Positions 16,759-25,853 are shown, counted from the stretch's first letter. The stretch is 60,810 nucleotides of DNA from Saccharospirillum sp. (GCA_022565595.1 JAIUML010000026.1:1-60810), one strand, 5' to 3'. Notes: generated from the letters alone by a model not told the origin. Program-made: numbers and translations.

Positions 16759-19194
16759 ATGCCAACCCTGACCCAACTCCTCGAAGATCAGTGGACGCTG
16801 TACCGCGCCGACAAGTCGTCCGAACCTTATGCTGCGGAAATCCCGATAGACGTCCATCACCGCCTGCTGCAGGCCGGTGCCATACCGGATCCCTTTCATC
16901 GCGACAACGAAGCCCAGGTACAATGGGTGCATCAGCACAGTTGGGTGCTGGAACGTCACTTTGAACTTAGCGAAGCCGACCTGGCAGAAACACTGACGCT
17001 GGAACTCGAATACCTCGATACCCATGCCGATGTCACCCTGAACGACCAGCCCGTGGCTTCGCTGTGCAACTTTTTCAGACGCTACCACCTCGACATCACC
17101 GGCCAGGCCCGAGTCGGCACCAACTGCCTGCGCATCACCCTGCACGACGTCGCCAAACTGGCCGCCGAGCGCGCTGAGGCCCTGCCCTTCCCGGTGCCCT
17201 ACAGCGAAAGCAATAACAAGATTCCGCACATGAACACCGTACGCAAAACCCAATGCGATGCCGGGTGGGATTGGGGCATCTGCCTGATGTCGGCCGGGCT
17301 TTATTCTCCGCCGAAAGTGCATCGCCACAGTGATCGACTCCTGGACACCGTGCGGGTAGAGCAACACCACCAGGCCGGAGAAGTGCGCCTGCACGTGACC
17401 GTCGATACCCTGGGTAGAGCTACCACAGAGCAAAAAGTCAAACTCAGCCTGCCCGGTGCTGAACCGGCAAGCGTGACCCTCCTACCCGGCCAGAATCAGG
17501 CCGAGGCTTCTCTGATTGTGACCGATCCGCAGCTCTGGTGGCCCAATGGCTATGGCGACCAACCCTTGTATCGTCTGGTTGCCGAACTGAATGGGCAGCT
17601 CTGGCAGCGTGATATTGGCTTGCGTGAGCTGCACTGGGATTTGAGTGCGGATGAGTCCGGTAACCGTATGGTTGTGGTGGTCAATGGCGTCGAAATCTTC
17701 GCCAAGGGCGCCAACTGGATACCGGCCGATGCCTTCCCGGCCCGACAAACACCGCAACGTTATCAGGACATCCTCGGCTCGGCCGCCCAGGCGCACATGA
17801 ACATGATCCGCGTCTGGGGGGGCGGCTTTTATGAGCAGGATATCTTCTACGAAACCTGCGAGCGCCTTGGCTTGCTGGTTTGGCAGGACTTGATGTTTGC
17901 CTGCTCCCTCTACCCCAGCACACCGGCTTTTATTGACGATGTTGAGCCGGAAGTCGACTGGCAGGTACGTCGCCTGCAAAGCTACGGCTGCATCGCGCTC
18001 TGGTGTGGCGATAACGAAGTCATCGGCGCCATCAACTGGTACGAAACCTCGCGCAACAACCGGGAAAAGTACCTGGTCAACTACGACCGACTGAACCGGG
18101 TGCTGGATCAGGCGGTGCAAAAGGCGGACCCGGGTCGGTTGTTCTGGCCAAGCTCCCCCTGCAATGGCGAACTGGATTTTGGCGACGCCTGGCACGACGA
18201 CAATAAGGGCGACATGCACTACTGGGATGTGTGGCATTCGGGCAAATCCTTCTCGGCCTATTACGACATCCAGCCGCGCTTTTGCAGTGAGTTTGGCTAC
18301 CAGTCCTTCCCCTCCCGACAGTTGGTCGAAAGCATTACCGAACCGAAGGATCGGAACGTCACCAGCCCGGTAATGGAAGTACACCAGAAGAACCCGGCCG
18401 GCAACTCCAAGATCGTGGAAATGTTCACCCGCTATTTTCGCTTCCCGACCGGTTTCAACCAGTTCCTCTACCTCAGCCAGGTGCAGCAGGCGATCGCCAT
18501 GAAAACCGGCATCGAATACTGGCGCACCCTCAGGCCGCACTGCATGGGTACTCTCTACTGGCAGCTCAATGATGTCTGGCCCGTCGCCTCCTGGAGCAGC
18601 CTGGAATACGGTGGTGGCTGGAAGCAACTGCACTACCATGCGCGGCGTTTCTACCAGCCGGTGCAGTGGTTCTGGATCGGCGAAGGCGCTCAGCAAAAAC
18701 TGATGGCCGTTAATGACCTTGCCGAGGCGGTGACCATCAGCGGCCAATGGAAAATGCTGGGGCTGGACGGCAAAATCGTCGAACGGCACGACATCGAAAT
18801 TCAGCTCGAGGCGGGTGCCAGTCTTTGCCTGGCCGAGGTGACGGCCGCGAAGCCGGATAAAACCTTTGCTGTGGCCAGAGGCGTCGTCGCAGCAGTTGAC
18901 AGCGGTGAGCGACTGTTCGACTGCGACGCCACCGCCTACTTTGACCTGTGGAAACGGCTCGACCTGCCAAAAGCGAACGTTCAGATGCAACAGGGTCAGG
19001 ATGAAGGTGGGTACTTTGTTGAACTCAGCACAGAGCAACCAGCTCACTTCGTCACCCTGGAAAACCCGGCAGAAGGCCACTGGAGCGACAACAGCCTCAC
19101 CCTCCTGCCGGATGAGCCGGTTAAACTCTATTGGCAAGGTGAGGCTTTTGGTTCCTATAAAGGCGAGTTGTACCACCTGGCTGCTAGTTATTAA
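16759..19194 (+). CDS. Beta-mannosidase, glycoside hydrolase family 2
   Basis: 811 aa from the ATG at 16759; upstream in-frame GTG 16654 would add residues that overlap a repeat element. Domain order is the GH2 sugar-binding jelly roll (about 1-180), an immunoglobulin-like sandwich, then the TIM barrel. The acid/base Glu420 sits in WCGDNEV and the nucleophile Glu511 in RFCSEFGYQSFP, the phrase typical of GH2 beta-mannosidases. No signal peptide is visible, so it probably acts in the cytosol on imported beta-1,4-manno-oligosaccharides, releasing mannose. The AGE-family epimerase 99 bp downstream would use that mannose. Confidence 0.92.
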   Translation: MPTLTQLLEDQWTLYRADKSSEPYAAEIPIDVHHRLLQAGAIPDPFHRDNEAQVQWVHQHSWVLERHFELSEADLAETLTLELEYLDTHADVTLNDQPVASLCNFFRRYHLDITGQARVGTNCLRITLHDVAKLAAERAEALPFPVPYSESNNKIPHMNTVRKTQCDAGWDWGICLMSAGLYSPPKVHRHSDRLLDTVRVEQHHQAGEVRLHVTVDTLGRATTEQKVKLSLPGAEPASVTLLPGQNQAEASLIVTDPQLWWPNGYGDQPLYRLVAELNGQLWQRDIGLRELHWDLSADESGNRMVVVVNGVEIFAKGANWIPADAFPARQTPQRYQDILGSAAQAHMNMIRVWGGGFYEQDIFYETCERLGLLVWQDLMFACSLYPSTPAFIDDVEPEVDWQVRRLQSYGCIALWCGDNEVIGAINWYETSRNNREKYLVNYDRLNRVLDQAVQKADPGRLFWPSSPCNGELDFGDAWHDDNKGDMHYWDVWHSGKSFSAYYDIQPRFCSEFGYQSFPSRQLVESITEPKDRNVTSPVMEVHQKNPAGNSKIVEMFTRYFRFPTGFNQFLYLSQVQQAIAMKTGIEYWRTLRPHCMGTLYWQLNDVWPVASWSSLEYGGGWKQLHYHARRFYQPVQWFWIGEGAQQKLMAVNDLAEAVTISGQWKMLGLDGKIVERHDIEIQLEAGASLCLAEVTAAKPDKTFAVARGVVAAVDSGERLFDCDATAYFDLWKRLDLPKANVQMQQGQDEGGYFVELSTEQPAHFVTLENPAEGHWSDNSLTLLPDEPVKLYWQGEAFGSYKGELYHLAASY

Positions 19195-19222
19195 CCCGGT
19201 GCGTCGGCGAACGAAGCCAACA

Positions 19223-19254
19223 CTGGAGCGTCAACATTGCCATCGACACTCCAG
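19223..19254. repeat. Palindromic intergenic repeat, copy B
   Basis: CTGGAGCGTC (19223-19232) and GACACTCCAG (19245-19254) form a 10-bp inverted repeat with one mismatch around a 12-bp centre. The outer TGGAGCGTC and inner ATCGAC match the copies at 16629 and 32566. It lies between the mannosidase and epimerase genes and could fold in their mRNA. Confidence 0.6.
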
Positions 19255-19293
19255 CGACAAATTATTGTTTCATGAACCCAAGAGGAATATGCA

Positions 19294-20472
19294 GTGAATT
19301 TCTACTCCCGTGACTTTCTAATCGACCACTGCAAGTCCATCCTGGCCTTCTACGATCCGCGGGTGGTCGATACCAGTGGCGGTTACTACCAGAACTATTA
19401 CGACAACGGCGACCTGTTCGAGCCCGGTTTTCGCCAACTGGTCAGCAGCACCCGCCTGATCGTCAACTACGCTACGGCTGGCCAATTCTTCGGCCGCGAG
19501 GATTACCTCGCCACTGCCCGCCACGGCCTCGACTACCTCGAAAAAGTCCACTGGCGCGAAGAAGAGCAGCTCTACGCCTGGACTCTGCGCGATCATGAAC
19601 CCGAAGACATGACCCAGCAGGCCTACGGCTACGCCTTTGTATTGCTTGCCTATGCAGCCTGCCGCAAGGCAGGCCTGTTCGAAGACGACGAGCGCCTCCT
19701 CAATACCTACAACCTGCTCGAAAATCGCTTCTGGCAACCAGAATACGGCCTCTACGCTGACGAACTCAGCGCCAGCGGCCAGCTCAGTGATTACCGCGGC
19801 CAGAACGCCAACATGCATCTGTGCGAAGCCATGATTGCCGCCTTTGAAGCTTGCGGCGATGCCCGCTTTTTGGAGCGAGCCGACACCCTTGCGCACAACA
19901 TTGCCATGCGTCAGGCCGACCTGACCGGTGGCCTGATCTGGGAGCACTTTACCCCGACCTTCGACATCGATTGGAACTACAACAAGCAGGACCCGAAAAA
20001 CCTCTACCGCCCCTGGGGCTTCCAGCCTGGTCACCAGACCGAGTGGGCCAAATTGCTGCTGATGCTGAACCGGCACAAGCCCCAGCCCTGGCTGCTGGAG
20101 CGAGCCAGAAGCCTCTTTGATCGTGCCTGGGATACCGCCTGGGATGCCGAACACGGCGGCCTGGTCTATGGTTTCGACCCGGAAAACCGCTGGTGCGATG
20201 ACGACAAATACTTCTGGGTACAGGCAGAAAGCTTTGCCGCCGCCGCGCTGCTGCACCAGTCCACGGGTGATGCGCGCTATCAGTCAGCTTATGAACAACT
20301 CTGGAATTACAGCTGGCAACACTTTGTCGACCACCAGTATGGCGCCTGGTTTCGCATCCTGAACCGCGACAACAGCAAAATCACCAACGAAAAAAGTGCC
20401 GCAGGTGCCAAGTGCGATTACCACACCCTGGGCGCCTGCTTCGAAGTACTGCGTGTGCTAGAGCAGCGATAA
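19294..20472 (+). CDS. AGE-family D-mannose isomerase / mannobiose 2-epimerase
   Basis: 392 aa, an (alpha/alpha)6-barrel of the N-acylglucosamine 2-epimerase superfamily. Segments NANMHLCEAM, RPWGFQPGHQTEWAK and the C-terminal DYHTLGACFE match the mannose isomerase/YihS branch and carry its conserved His residues. The likely reaction is mannose to fructose; with the beta-mannosidase upstream and the fructokinase at 24497 this would feed mannose to fructose-6-P. Mannobiose 2-epimerase is the alternative. GTG start with AGAGGA upstream. The end overlaps the convergent carbonic-anhydrase-like gene by 15 bp. Confidence 0.88.
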   Translation: MNFYSRDFLIDHCKSILAFYDPRVVDTSGGYYQNYYDNGDLFEPGFRQLVSSTRLIVNYATAGQFFGREDYLATARHGLDYLEKVHWREEEQLYAWTLRDHEPEDMTQQAYGYAFVLLAYAACRKAGLFEDDERLLNTYNLLENRFWQPEYGLYADELSASGQLSDYRGQNANMHLCEAMIAAFEACGDARFLERADTLAHNIAMRQADLTGGLIWEHFTPTFDIDWNYNKQDPKNLYRPWGFQPGHQTEWAKLLLMLNRHKPQPWLLERARSLFDRAWDTAWDAEHGGLVYGFDPENRWCDDDKYFWVQAESFAAAALLHQSTGDARYQSAYEQLWNYSWQHFVDHQYGAWFRILNRDNSKITNEKSAAGAKCDYHTLGACFEVLRVLEQR

Positions 20473-21510
20473 CTTGCGCGTAGGCCAGTTCAATATGCCA
20501 GTGCGTACGCGCATCTTCTCGGCCAGCTCCGGCTGGCCTTCCTTGATCACATCCGCAGCAAATTCCGCCATAAACTGTGCCTTCACGGCAGCTCGCGCCC
20601 GATCCGGCCCTGCTTCCTGAAAGGGCGCCGAAGAAAGCAGCAGAAAACCATCATCAGGAATGCGGCCTTTATCCATATTGGTGCGGATGATGTCAGCCGC
20701 TGTTCGGATCGGGTGAGCCAGATCCGGGCTGTAGGGGCCAACAATTAATGCCACGTTAGGCACATGCAGGAAGTCGAAACCACGCCCGACGCAGATCACC
20801 CATTCCCGGTGCTCAATGGCCAGGGTGCGCTTGCTTCGGCGAATTTCGCTGATATGACGTACATTGCCTTCAGCCAACGGCAGAAGATCACGTCTCATCT
20901 GTTCAGGCATGTTCGGATAGAGTCTGTAGATCTGGGCTGACAACTGTGCCAGATCAGCTTCGGGCCAATCGGCCAGATTAAAGCACTGCTCCGGCGTCGT
21001 ATGCAGTAACAAAGCATCTTCATCGGTCTCGAAACCGCACACCAGGGGGTATACCGTCTGGTGGGCGCGACCAAAAATGGTCTGTACCTGTTTGGCAATG
21101 TCGAAAGCATGGGCTTTGGCTGCATCCTTATCGCAATTGAAGCCGGCGCAGCCACGCGTTTTTTCTCCCCGGGAGAAGTGATAAGTGATAATCACCAGCA
21201 CCCGCCGCCCCTGATTGACCGCCGTCTGGACCCTATCGGCCAGTAAATCCCCAAGGTAAGGCCAGCCGAGGTCAAAAATCCCGCCCAGGTTCCGAAACGG
21301 CTGGATGATGCCCATTGGCGTTTGGGTAGCGACGGGCAAATGTATGCGGCCGTCCATGCACTTGAGTGCCAGAATCTCGGTCGGGTGCTCGGCCAGGTAG
21401 CGCTGCCGCGCCAGATGGTTATCCGGGTTGCAGAACTGCTCACTGTGGTTCTGGCTGAGCTGCAGCAACCAGTCGATACGCTCTTCAATAGGTTGGGAAT
21501 GAATGGCCAC
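20458..21510 (-). CDS. CsoSCA-like (carboxysome shell type) carbonic anhydrase domain protein, stand-alone
   Basis: 350 aa from a GTG with AAGGG upstream; a TTG at 21552 would add 14 residues. It carries the zinc and catalytic pattern of the carboxysomal beta/epsilon-class carbonic anhydrase: CMDGR (Cys51, Asp53, Arg55), then His111 and Cys121 in TYHFS(x6)GCAGF, closely like the TYHFS...GCA segment I recall from CsoSCA. The fold would interconvert CO2 and bicarbonate. No carboxysome, RuBisCO or shell genes are nearby and no signal peptide is seen, so a cytosolic, non-carboxysomal role is implied. Activity is not proven: spacing and downstream regions differ from the shell enzyme. Confidence 0.75.
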   Translation of the reverse strand: MAIHSQPIEERIDWLLQLSQNHSEQFCNPDNHLARQRYLAEHPTEILALKCMDGRIHLPVATQTPMGIIQPFRNLGGIFDLGWPYLGDLLADRVQTAVNQGRRVLVIITYHFSRGEKTRGCAGFNCDKDAAKAHAFDIAKQVQTIFGRAHQTVYPLVCGFETDEDALLLHTTPEQCFNLADWPEADLAQLSAQIYRLYPNMPEQMRRDLLPLAEGNVRHISEIRRSKRTLAIEHREWVICVGRGFDFLHVPNVALIVGPYSPDLAHPIRTAADIIRTNMDKGRIPDDGFLLLSSAPFQEAGPDRARAAVKAQFMAEFAADVIKEGQPELAEKMRVRTGILNWPTRKLSLL

Positions 21511-21665
21511 GCCGTTGCCCTTGTCTTGTTGTAACCGCCTCGGAATTGACAATAGTCGTTTCCACTACTATTGCTTAGTGAGTAGTTAAAAAATAGCCCT
21601 GTTTTCTGATTATGAGTTTGACTCAGTAATCCTGAACTCGACTTCGACTTTAGCGGATGTCATGA

Positions 21666-24086
21666 ATGAAGCAAGACCTGTGGATTGGCCAAGGCAAGGA
21701 TGGCTCGAACCCAACTGCCTTGTTGGGTCCGCGTCGACCACGGTCTACCGCTGTCAGTGTCAATATTGTTGTCGTCCTCCTTGCGCTATTCGGTTTCGGG
21801 CTGACGACGCTCGCATTGGAGATCCAATCGGCGGCGCGTGCCTATGTTGCAGGCGAAAGCGAATGGTCAAAATCCCAAAAAGAAGTTGTTTACTGGCTGG
21901 ATCGCGCTGCCGACACCGGTGATAAAATCTGGCTGGAACAGGCTCGAGAAGCACTTCAAGTCCCTCTGGCTGACCTCCGAGCGAGGCTTGCCATGGAGCA
22001 AGAAAGCCCCGACATGGGCGCCGCTGTACAGTATTTTATTGAGGCAGGAAATGACCCAGGCGATTCCGTCAGAATGGCCTGGCTGTTCCGCTACTTTCGC
22101 GACGCACCCTACATTCGGGAATCTGTGGCTTATTGGCGAGACTCCGACGCCTATATTTTTCGCCTTCAGGCTATTCTGGACGCCATGCAGGCAGCGCTGG
22201 AAAGCGAGCCCACAGACTCTGGATCGATTAATGGCCTGCGCGAAGAGGTCAGCCGAATCGCCGAAGAGTTGCGCCCCTTGCAAACTGACTTTTCGGCTTC
22301 GCTTAACGAAGCGTCGCGCTGGCTCAATTTCTGGTTAAAAATCGGGGCGGCTGTCGCCATTGGTATTCTGGCCATTGCCATTGGGTTCGTTTTTCGATGG
22401 GCCACCCTCAGAATCGCTGACTCGGAACAGCAATTTCGCGACACCTTCGAACAGGCCGCCATGGGTATGGCTCAGATGCGCCCCGATGGGACATTGGTGG
22501 CGGTCAATCATGCCCTTTGTGAGCTTCTGGGGTATACCAGCAAGGATCTGATTGGCGGATCCCTGACGGAGTTACTGCATCCCGACCAGGACCCGGACAG
22601 CTTCAATCAATTGCTTGGCATTGGTGAGGCACCGAAATCTCAGGAGCACAAATTGATAACGAGCGATGGTGCCGCCATCTGGTGCCGCTTTTCGCTGTCT
22701 CGTGTAGACGACGCCTGGAATGGCCGACATCACATGATTCTTGGGGTTCAGGATGTTACTGAAGCGCGGGATTTGATGCATAAATTGCATTACCAGGCTC
22801 GCCATGATGCGCTCACCGGAACGATCAACCGCTACGAGTTCGAAGAGCAGTTGGCCGTTGCCATTCACCATGCCCGAATACATAACGCCCAGCACGCCTT
22901 TTGTTTTATTGATCTGGACCAGTTCAAGGTCGTGAACGATACTGCAGGCCATCTCGCTGGCGACGAAGTTCTGCAGGAAATCACCAGGCTGCTGCAACGC
23001 GAACTACGCCAGTCCGACATTCTTGCCCGCCTCGGCGGTGACGAGTTTGGCGTGATTCTGCGTAATTGCGATGAAGCCGCAGCCGTTGAAGTCGCTGAAA
23101 AACTGCGTGAAGTCATAGAAGGCTATGTCTACCAATCGGGCGACACCCTGTTGCGCCAGGGTGCGAGCATTGGCTGTGTCACCATCAATGAGACCACGCT
23201 TGACCCGACCGACCTGTTGAGACTGGCGGACACCGCCTGCTACATGGCCAAGGATTACGGTCGGAATCGCGTCGTGCATTACTCACCGAATGACCAGGCC
23301 CTGCTTTCGCGCCACTCGGAGATGGAGGTTCTGACAAAAATCCGTTCAGCCCTGACGGACGACCGCTTTGTCCTTTACGCACAGGAGATACGGCCCCTGG
23401 CTGAGCACCAAAAACCACGCTGCGAAGTACTGGTGCGTATGCTGGATGCTGACGGTAATAGAGTGCCACCGGGGAAGTTTCTGCCTGCAGCAGAGCGCTA
23501 CCAGGCCGCGCCGGACATCGACCGTTGGGTGGTTCAGGCAAGTCTGGATACTCTGGCAAGGCACCCTCAACAATTCGCCTACCTTGAGTCATGCCACATT
23601 AATCTGTCCGGGCAGTCTATTGGGCGAGAGGATTTCTTGAGTTTCCTCGAGCGGGTTCTGGATCATTCCCCTGTGGACCCTCGCAAGCTGTGTTTCGAGA
23701 TTACCGAAACAGCGGCAATCTCGAATCTCGCCGATGCTCGACACTTCTTCACGAGGCTTCACAGTCGAGGCTGCACTTTCGCGCTCGATGACTTTGGCAG
23801 TGGTCTGTCGTCATTCGGTTATCTCACAACCCTGCCGGTCGATGTGGTTAAAATCGATGGATCCTTTGTGCGGGACGCGCTCGAGAACGACATCCACCGT
23901 GCCTTCGTTAAATCCATAGGAGAAATTGTTTCGTTGATGGGGAAAAGCGTCGTGGCAGAGAGTATCGAGACGGACGAGATTCGCCAATGCATGACAGAGC
24001 TTGGCATCCAATGGGGGCAGGGTTATGGCCTCCATCGCCCTTGCCCGATGGAGGCGTTGCTTGGTGGCTTCAAGACGGGTCGCTAA
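21666..24086 (+). CDS. Membrane PAS-GGDEF-EAL cyclic-di-GMP protein
   Basis: 806 aa. Transmembrane helix (about 31-52), extracytoplasmic helical sensor region, second helix (about 225-245), PAS domain (about 250-375), GGDEF (about 385-545) and EAL (about 560-800). The cyclase loop GGDEF is intact with I-site RQSD five residues upstream. In the EAL domain the signature reads EVL, but the Glu, the NLSGQ Asn, DDFGSG acidic pair and the KIDG lysine are retained, so phosphodiesterase activity is plausible; which activity dominates cannot be told. Its stop overlaps a decayed GGDEF gene on the opposite strand. Confidence 0.93.
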   Translation: MKQDLWIGQGKDGSNPTALLGPRRPRSTAVSVNIVVVLLALFGFGLTTLALEIQSAARAYVAGESEWSKSQKEVVYWLDRAADTGDKIWLEQAREALQVPLADLRARLAMEQESPDMGAAVQYFIEAGNDPGDSVRMAWLFRYFRDAPYIRESVAYWRDSDAYIFRLQAILDAMQAALESEPTDSGSINGLREEVSRIAEELRPLQTDFSASLNEASRWLNFWLKIGAAVAIGILAIAIGFVFRWATLRIADSEQQFRDTFEQAAMGMAQMRPDGTLVAVNHALCELLGYTSKDLIGGSLTELLHPDQDPDSFNQLLGIGEAPKSQEHKLITSDGAAIWCRFSLSRVDDAWNGRHHMILGVQDVTEARDLMHKLHYQARHDALTGTINRYEFEEQLAVAIHHARIHNAQHAFCFIDLDQFKVVNDTAGHLAGDEVLQEITRLLQRELRQSDILARLGGDEFGVILRNCDEAAAVEVAEKLREVIEGYVYQSGDTLLRQGASIGCVTINETTLDPTDLLRLADTACYMAKDYGRNRVVHYSPNDQALLSRHSEMEVLTKIRSALTDDRFVLYAQEIRPLAEHQKPRCEVLVRMLDADGNRVPPGKFLPAAERYQAAPDIDRWVVQASLDTLARHPQQFAYLESCHINLSGQSIGREDFLSFLERVLDHSPVDPRKLCFEITETAAISNLADARHFFTRLHSRGCTFALDDFGSGLSSFGYLTTLPVDVVKIDGSFVRDALENDIHRAFVKSIGEIVSLMGKSVVAESIETDEIRQCMTELGIQWGQGYGLHRPCPMEALLGGFKTGR

Positions 24087-24268
24087 CTCAGCTCGGATGC
24101 TTCCAATCGGTTCCGCCCCTGGTGTTTGGCACGGTAAAGCGCCCGGTCAGCGAGTTTGAGGACGTCGTCGCAATCCTTGTTGGGGATGGTGGTAATCAGC
24201 CCAACACGGACGGTTACGCGGTCACTGACTGAAGATACAGGATGCGCAAGATTGGCCGAGCCCAGCTT
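24083..24268 (-). pseudogene. C-terminal fossil of a GGDEF (diguanylate cyclase) gene
   Basis: Reading the minus strand from 24268 down to the TAG at 24083-24085 gives 61 codons without a stop. They end VTVRVGLITTIP, then DDVLKLADRALYRAKHQ and GRNRLEA. This is the last part of a GGDEF domain (TVSIG strand, then ADxALYxAKxxGRNR helix). The preceding in-frame stop (24269-24271) and the absence of any GGDEF loop upstream show that the 5' part is gone. The reading frame has stayed open, so truncation is probably recent. It converges on the intact PAS-GGDEF-EAL gene. Confidence 0.85.
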
Positions 24269-24271
24269 TCA

Positions 24272-24496
24272 GGTTGAAGAGTCTTTGTTTTCGAACAGTG
24301 TCGCTCATCAGGCACCAGATTGGGGGCCTATGCAAAAGGGAAGTTTACCCGTGCATGGCGTAATATGCCCACAGTTGATGGGTTCCGGGTCAGTCGGGCC
24401 GGTTATTATCGGGTAAAAACCCGGAAGTAAATCAGGTAGAATGCTCTACAAAACACAGCCATTTATTCTTTTAACGACAAAAACGGTACCCGGTCA
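24272..24496. other. Intergenic leader before fructokinase
   Basis: No further GGDEF similarity or other coding sequence is visible. A small hairpin, CGGGT-AAAA-ACCCG (24410-24423), lies about 75 bp before the fructokinase start. No LacI-type operator of the 5057 kind is present, so the fructokinase seems to be regulated separately. Confidence 0.5.
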
Positions 24497-25450
24497 ATGA
24501 AACCCATCCTCTGCTTCGGCGAACTGCTGATCGACTTTCTGAACTTCAACACCACCGAAGAGGGTGGCTTCCAGCTGCCTGAGTTCCGCCAGTACCCGGG
24601 CGGTGCACCCGCCAATGTGGCCGCTGCCGTGGGTCGCTTGGGTGCACCAGCTCGGTTTCTGGGGCAGGTGGGGAACGACCGTTTCGGTCAGTTCCTGACC
24701 GACGCCATGAAGCAGATGCAGGTCGACATGCAGTTCCTGAAGGTGCACCCGACGGCGCACACCCCCCTCGCCTATGTGTTTCTCGATGCCGATGGCGACC
24801 GCAGCTTCGAGTTCTTGCGTCACCAGTCGGCCGATGTGCTGATGACCCCGGACGACCTGCCCGATGCCGCTTTCGCTGACGCAGGCTTGTTCCACTTCTG
24901 CTCCAACACCCTGACCGACGAAGCCATTGCCCGCACCACAGAAGTGGCCATTACCAGGGCAAGAGCCGCCGGTGCCACTATCAGCTTTGATGTAAACCTG
25001 CGTCATAATCTCTGGCCAAACACCCGGGTCGATGCGGACGTGATTGGCCAGTTCCTGATGCTGGCGGACATCGTCAAGGTTTCCAAAGAAGAGGCGGACT
25101 GGATTGAGCAAGGTGGCTTTCCGATGAAGGATTGGCTGGCGACCGTAACCGCTATTTGGGTAACCGACGGTGGCGGTGATATTCGCGCAGTGACACGCCA
25201 GGGTGAGCATAGACTGACGCCTCCCAAGGTCAAGGTGGTCGACACCACCGCTGGCGGTGATGCCTTTACCGGTGGTTTGCTGATGGCGCTGAATGGCCGA
25301 GACCTGGCTCAGTTGACAGACAAGGACATCGCCTCGGTTACGGCTTTTGCTGCAGCCTGCGGCGGAGTGGCCGTTAGCCGAGCGGGGGCACTGCCTTCGC
25401 TGCCGACCTGGTCGGATGTTGAACAGGTCTGGCCTGAACAGGGCCGTTAG
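24497..25450 (+). CDS. Fructokinase, PfkB/ribokinase family
   Basis: 317 aa. The N-terminal CFGELLIDF and PGGAPANVAAAVGRLG are typical of bacterial fructokinases (ScrK/Mak-like), and the C-terminal catalytic loop reads DTTAGGDAFTGG. The usual anion hole is GAGD; here it is AGGD with the catalytic Asp kept. The enzyme phosphorylates fructose to fructose-6-P in the cytosol, which fits the AGE mannose isomerase 4 kb upstream. Stand-alone gene ending in a terminator. Other PfkB sugar kinases are possible but less likely. Confidence 0.88.
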   Translation: MKPILCFGELLIDFLNFNTTEEGGFQLPEFRQYPGGAPANVAAAVGRLGAPARFLGQVGNDRFGQFLTDAMKQMQVDMQFLKVHPTAHTPLAYVFLDADGDRSFEFLRHQSADVLMTPDDLPDAAFADAGLFHFCSNTLTDEAIARTTEVAITRARAAGATISFDVNLRHNLWPNTRVDADVIGQFLMLADIVKVSKEEADWIEQGGFPMKDWLATVTAIWVTDGGGDIRAVTRQGEHRLTPPKVKVVDTTAGGDAFTGGLLMALNGRDLAQLTDKDIASVTAFAAACGGVAVSRAGALPSLPTWSDVEQVWPEQGR

Positions 25451-25459
25451 GCCCCTTTT
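25441..25459 (+). terminator. Short terminator at fructokinase end
   Basis: GGGCC-GTTA-GGCCC followed by CTTTT. The stem overlaps the last codons and stop of the fructokinase gene. Stem length is only 5 bp, but the adjacent T-run supports the call. Confidence 0.5.
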
Positions 25460-25460
25460 A

Positions 25461-25531
25461 ATCAGAACCCACAAGCCGGGTATGTTTTTATGTGTTTCTT
25501 CTACTAAGTGTGACGGCTTGTGGGTTCTGAT
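25461..25531. repeat. Long perfect inverted repeat
   Basis: ATCAGAACCCACAAGCCG (25461-25478) is repeated exactly as its reverse complement at 25514-25531, giving an 18-bp perfect stem around a 35-nt T-rich centre. No T-run follows either arm, so it is not a normal terminator. It sits directly behind the fructokinase terminator. Confidence 0.75.
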
Positions 25532-25853
25532 TCGTTGTCAATGAAATAAGGATGCTATCTGTTTTTTGTGAAGTCATTCACAAGAATGGCGTCTGACGTT
25601 TATTTGTCGGTTGAACTAATCCAGCGCCAATGAGGGCTTATGCTCGCAGTCTGTGGGTAAGTCTCTAATCTCTTGATATATATCTATTTTTTTGACCGGA
25701 ATCAGCCCTGAACAGAGCGGATATTCCTCTGCATTTTGCCAAGGAATCCACAGCCACTTTGCAATATCTGGACATCAACTGTCCCGGAAGCCTGCCGTTA
25801 GTGTCTATACTGAATGTAATACACCCATTTGTATCACTAAAGAGGTATAGCCG
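25532..25853. other. Long leader before chemotaxis receptor
   Basis: No coding sequence can be supported. The last 60 bp are AT-richer and may carry the receptor promoter. AGAGG lies 8 bp before the ATG at 25854. A flagellar sigma-28 promoter was looked for; only mis-spaced half matches exist. Confidence 0.45.

Noticed and set aside
17482-19176. 564-codon minus-strand frame opposite the beta-mannosidase
   Set aside because: It is fully antisense to a gene with intact GH2 catalytic motifs and has no domain of its own.
25461-25531. Integron attC site
   Set aside because: The arms lack the GTTRRRY/RYYYAAC ends, and the stem is perfectly paired without the extrahelical bases of attC.
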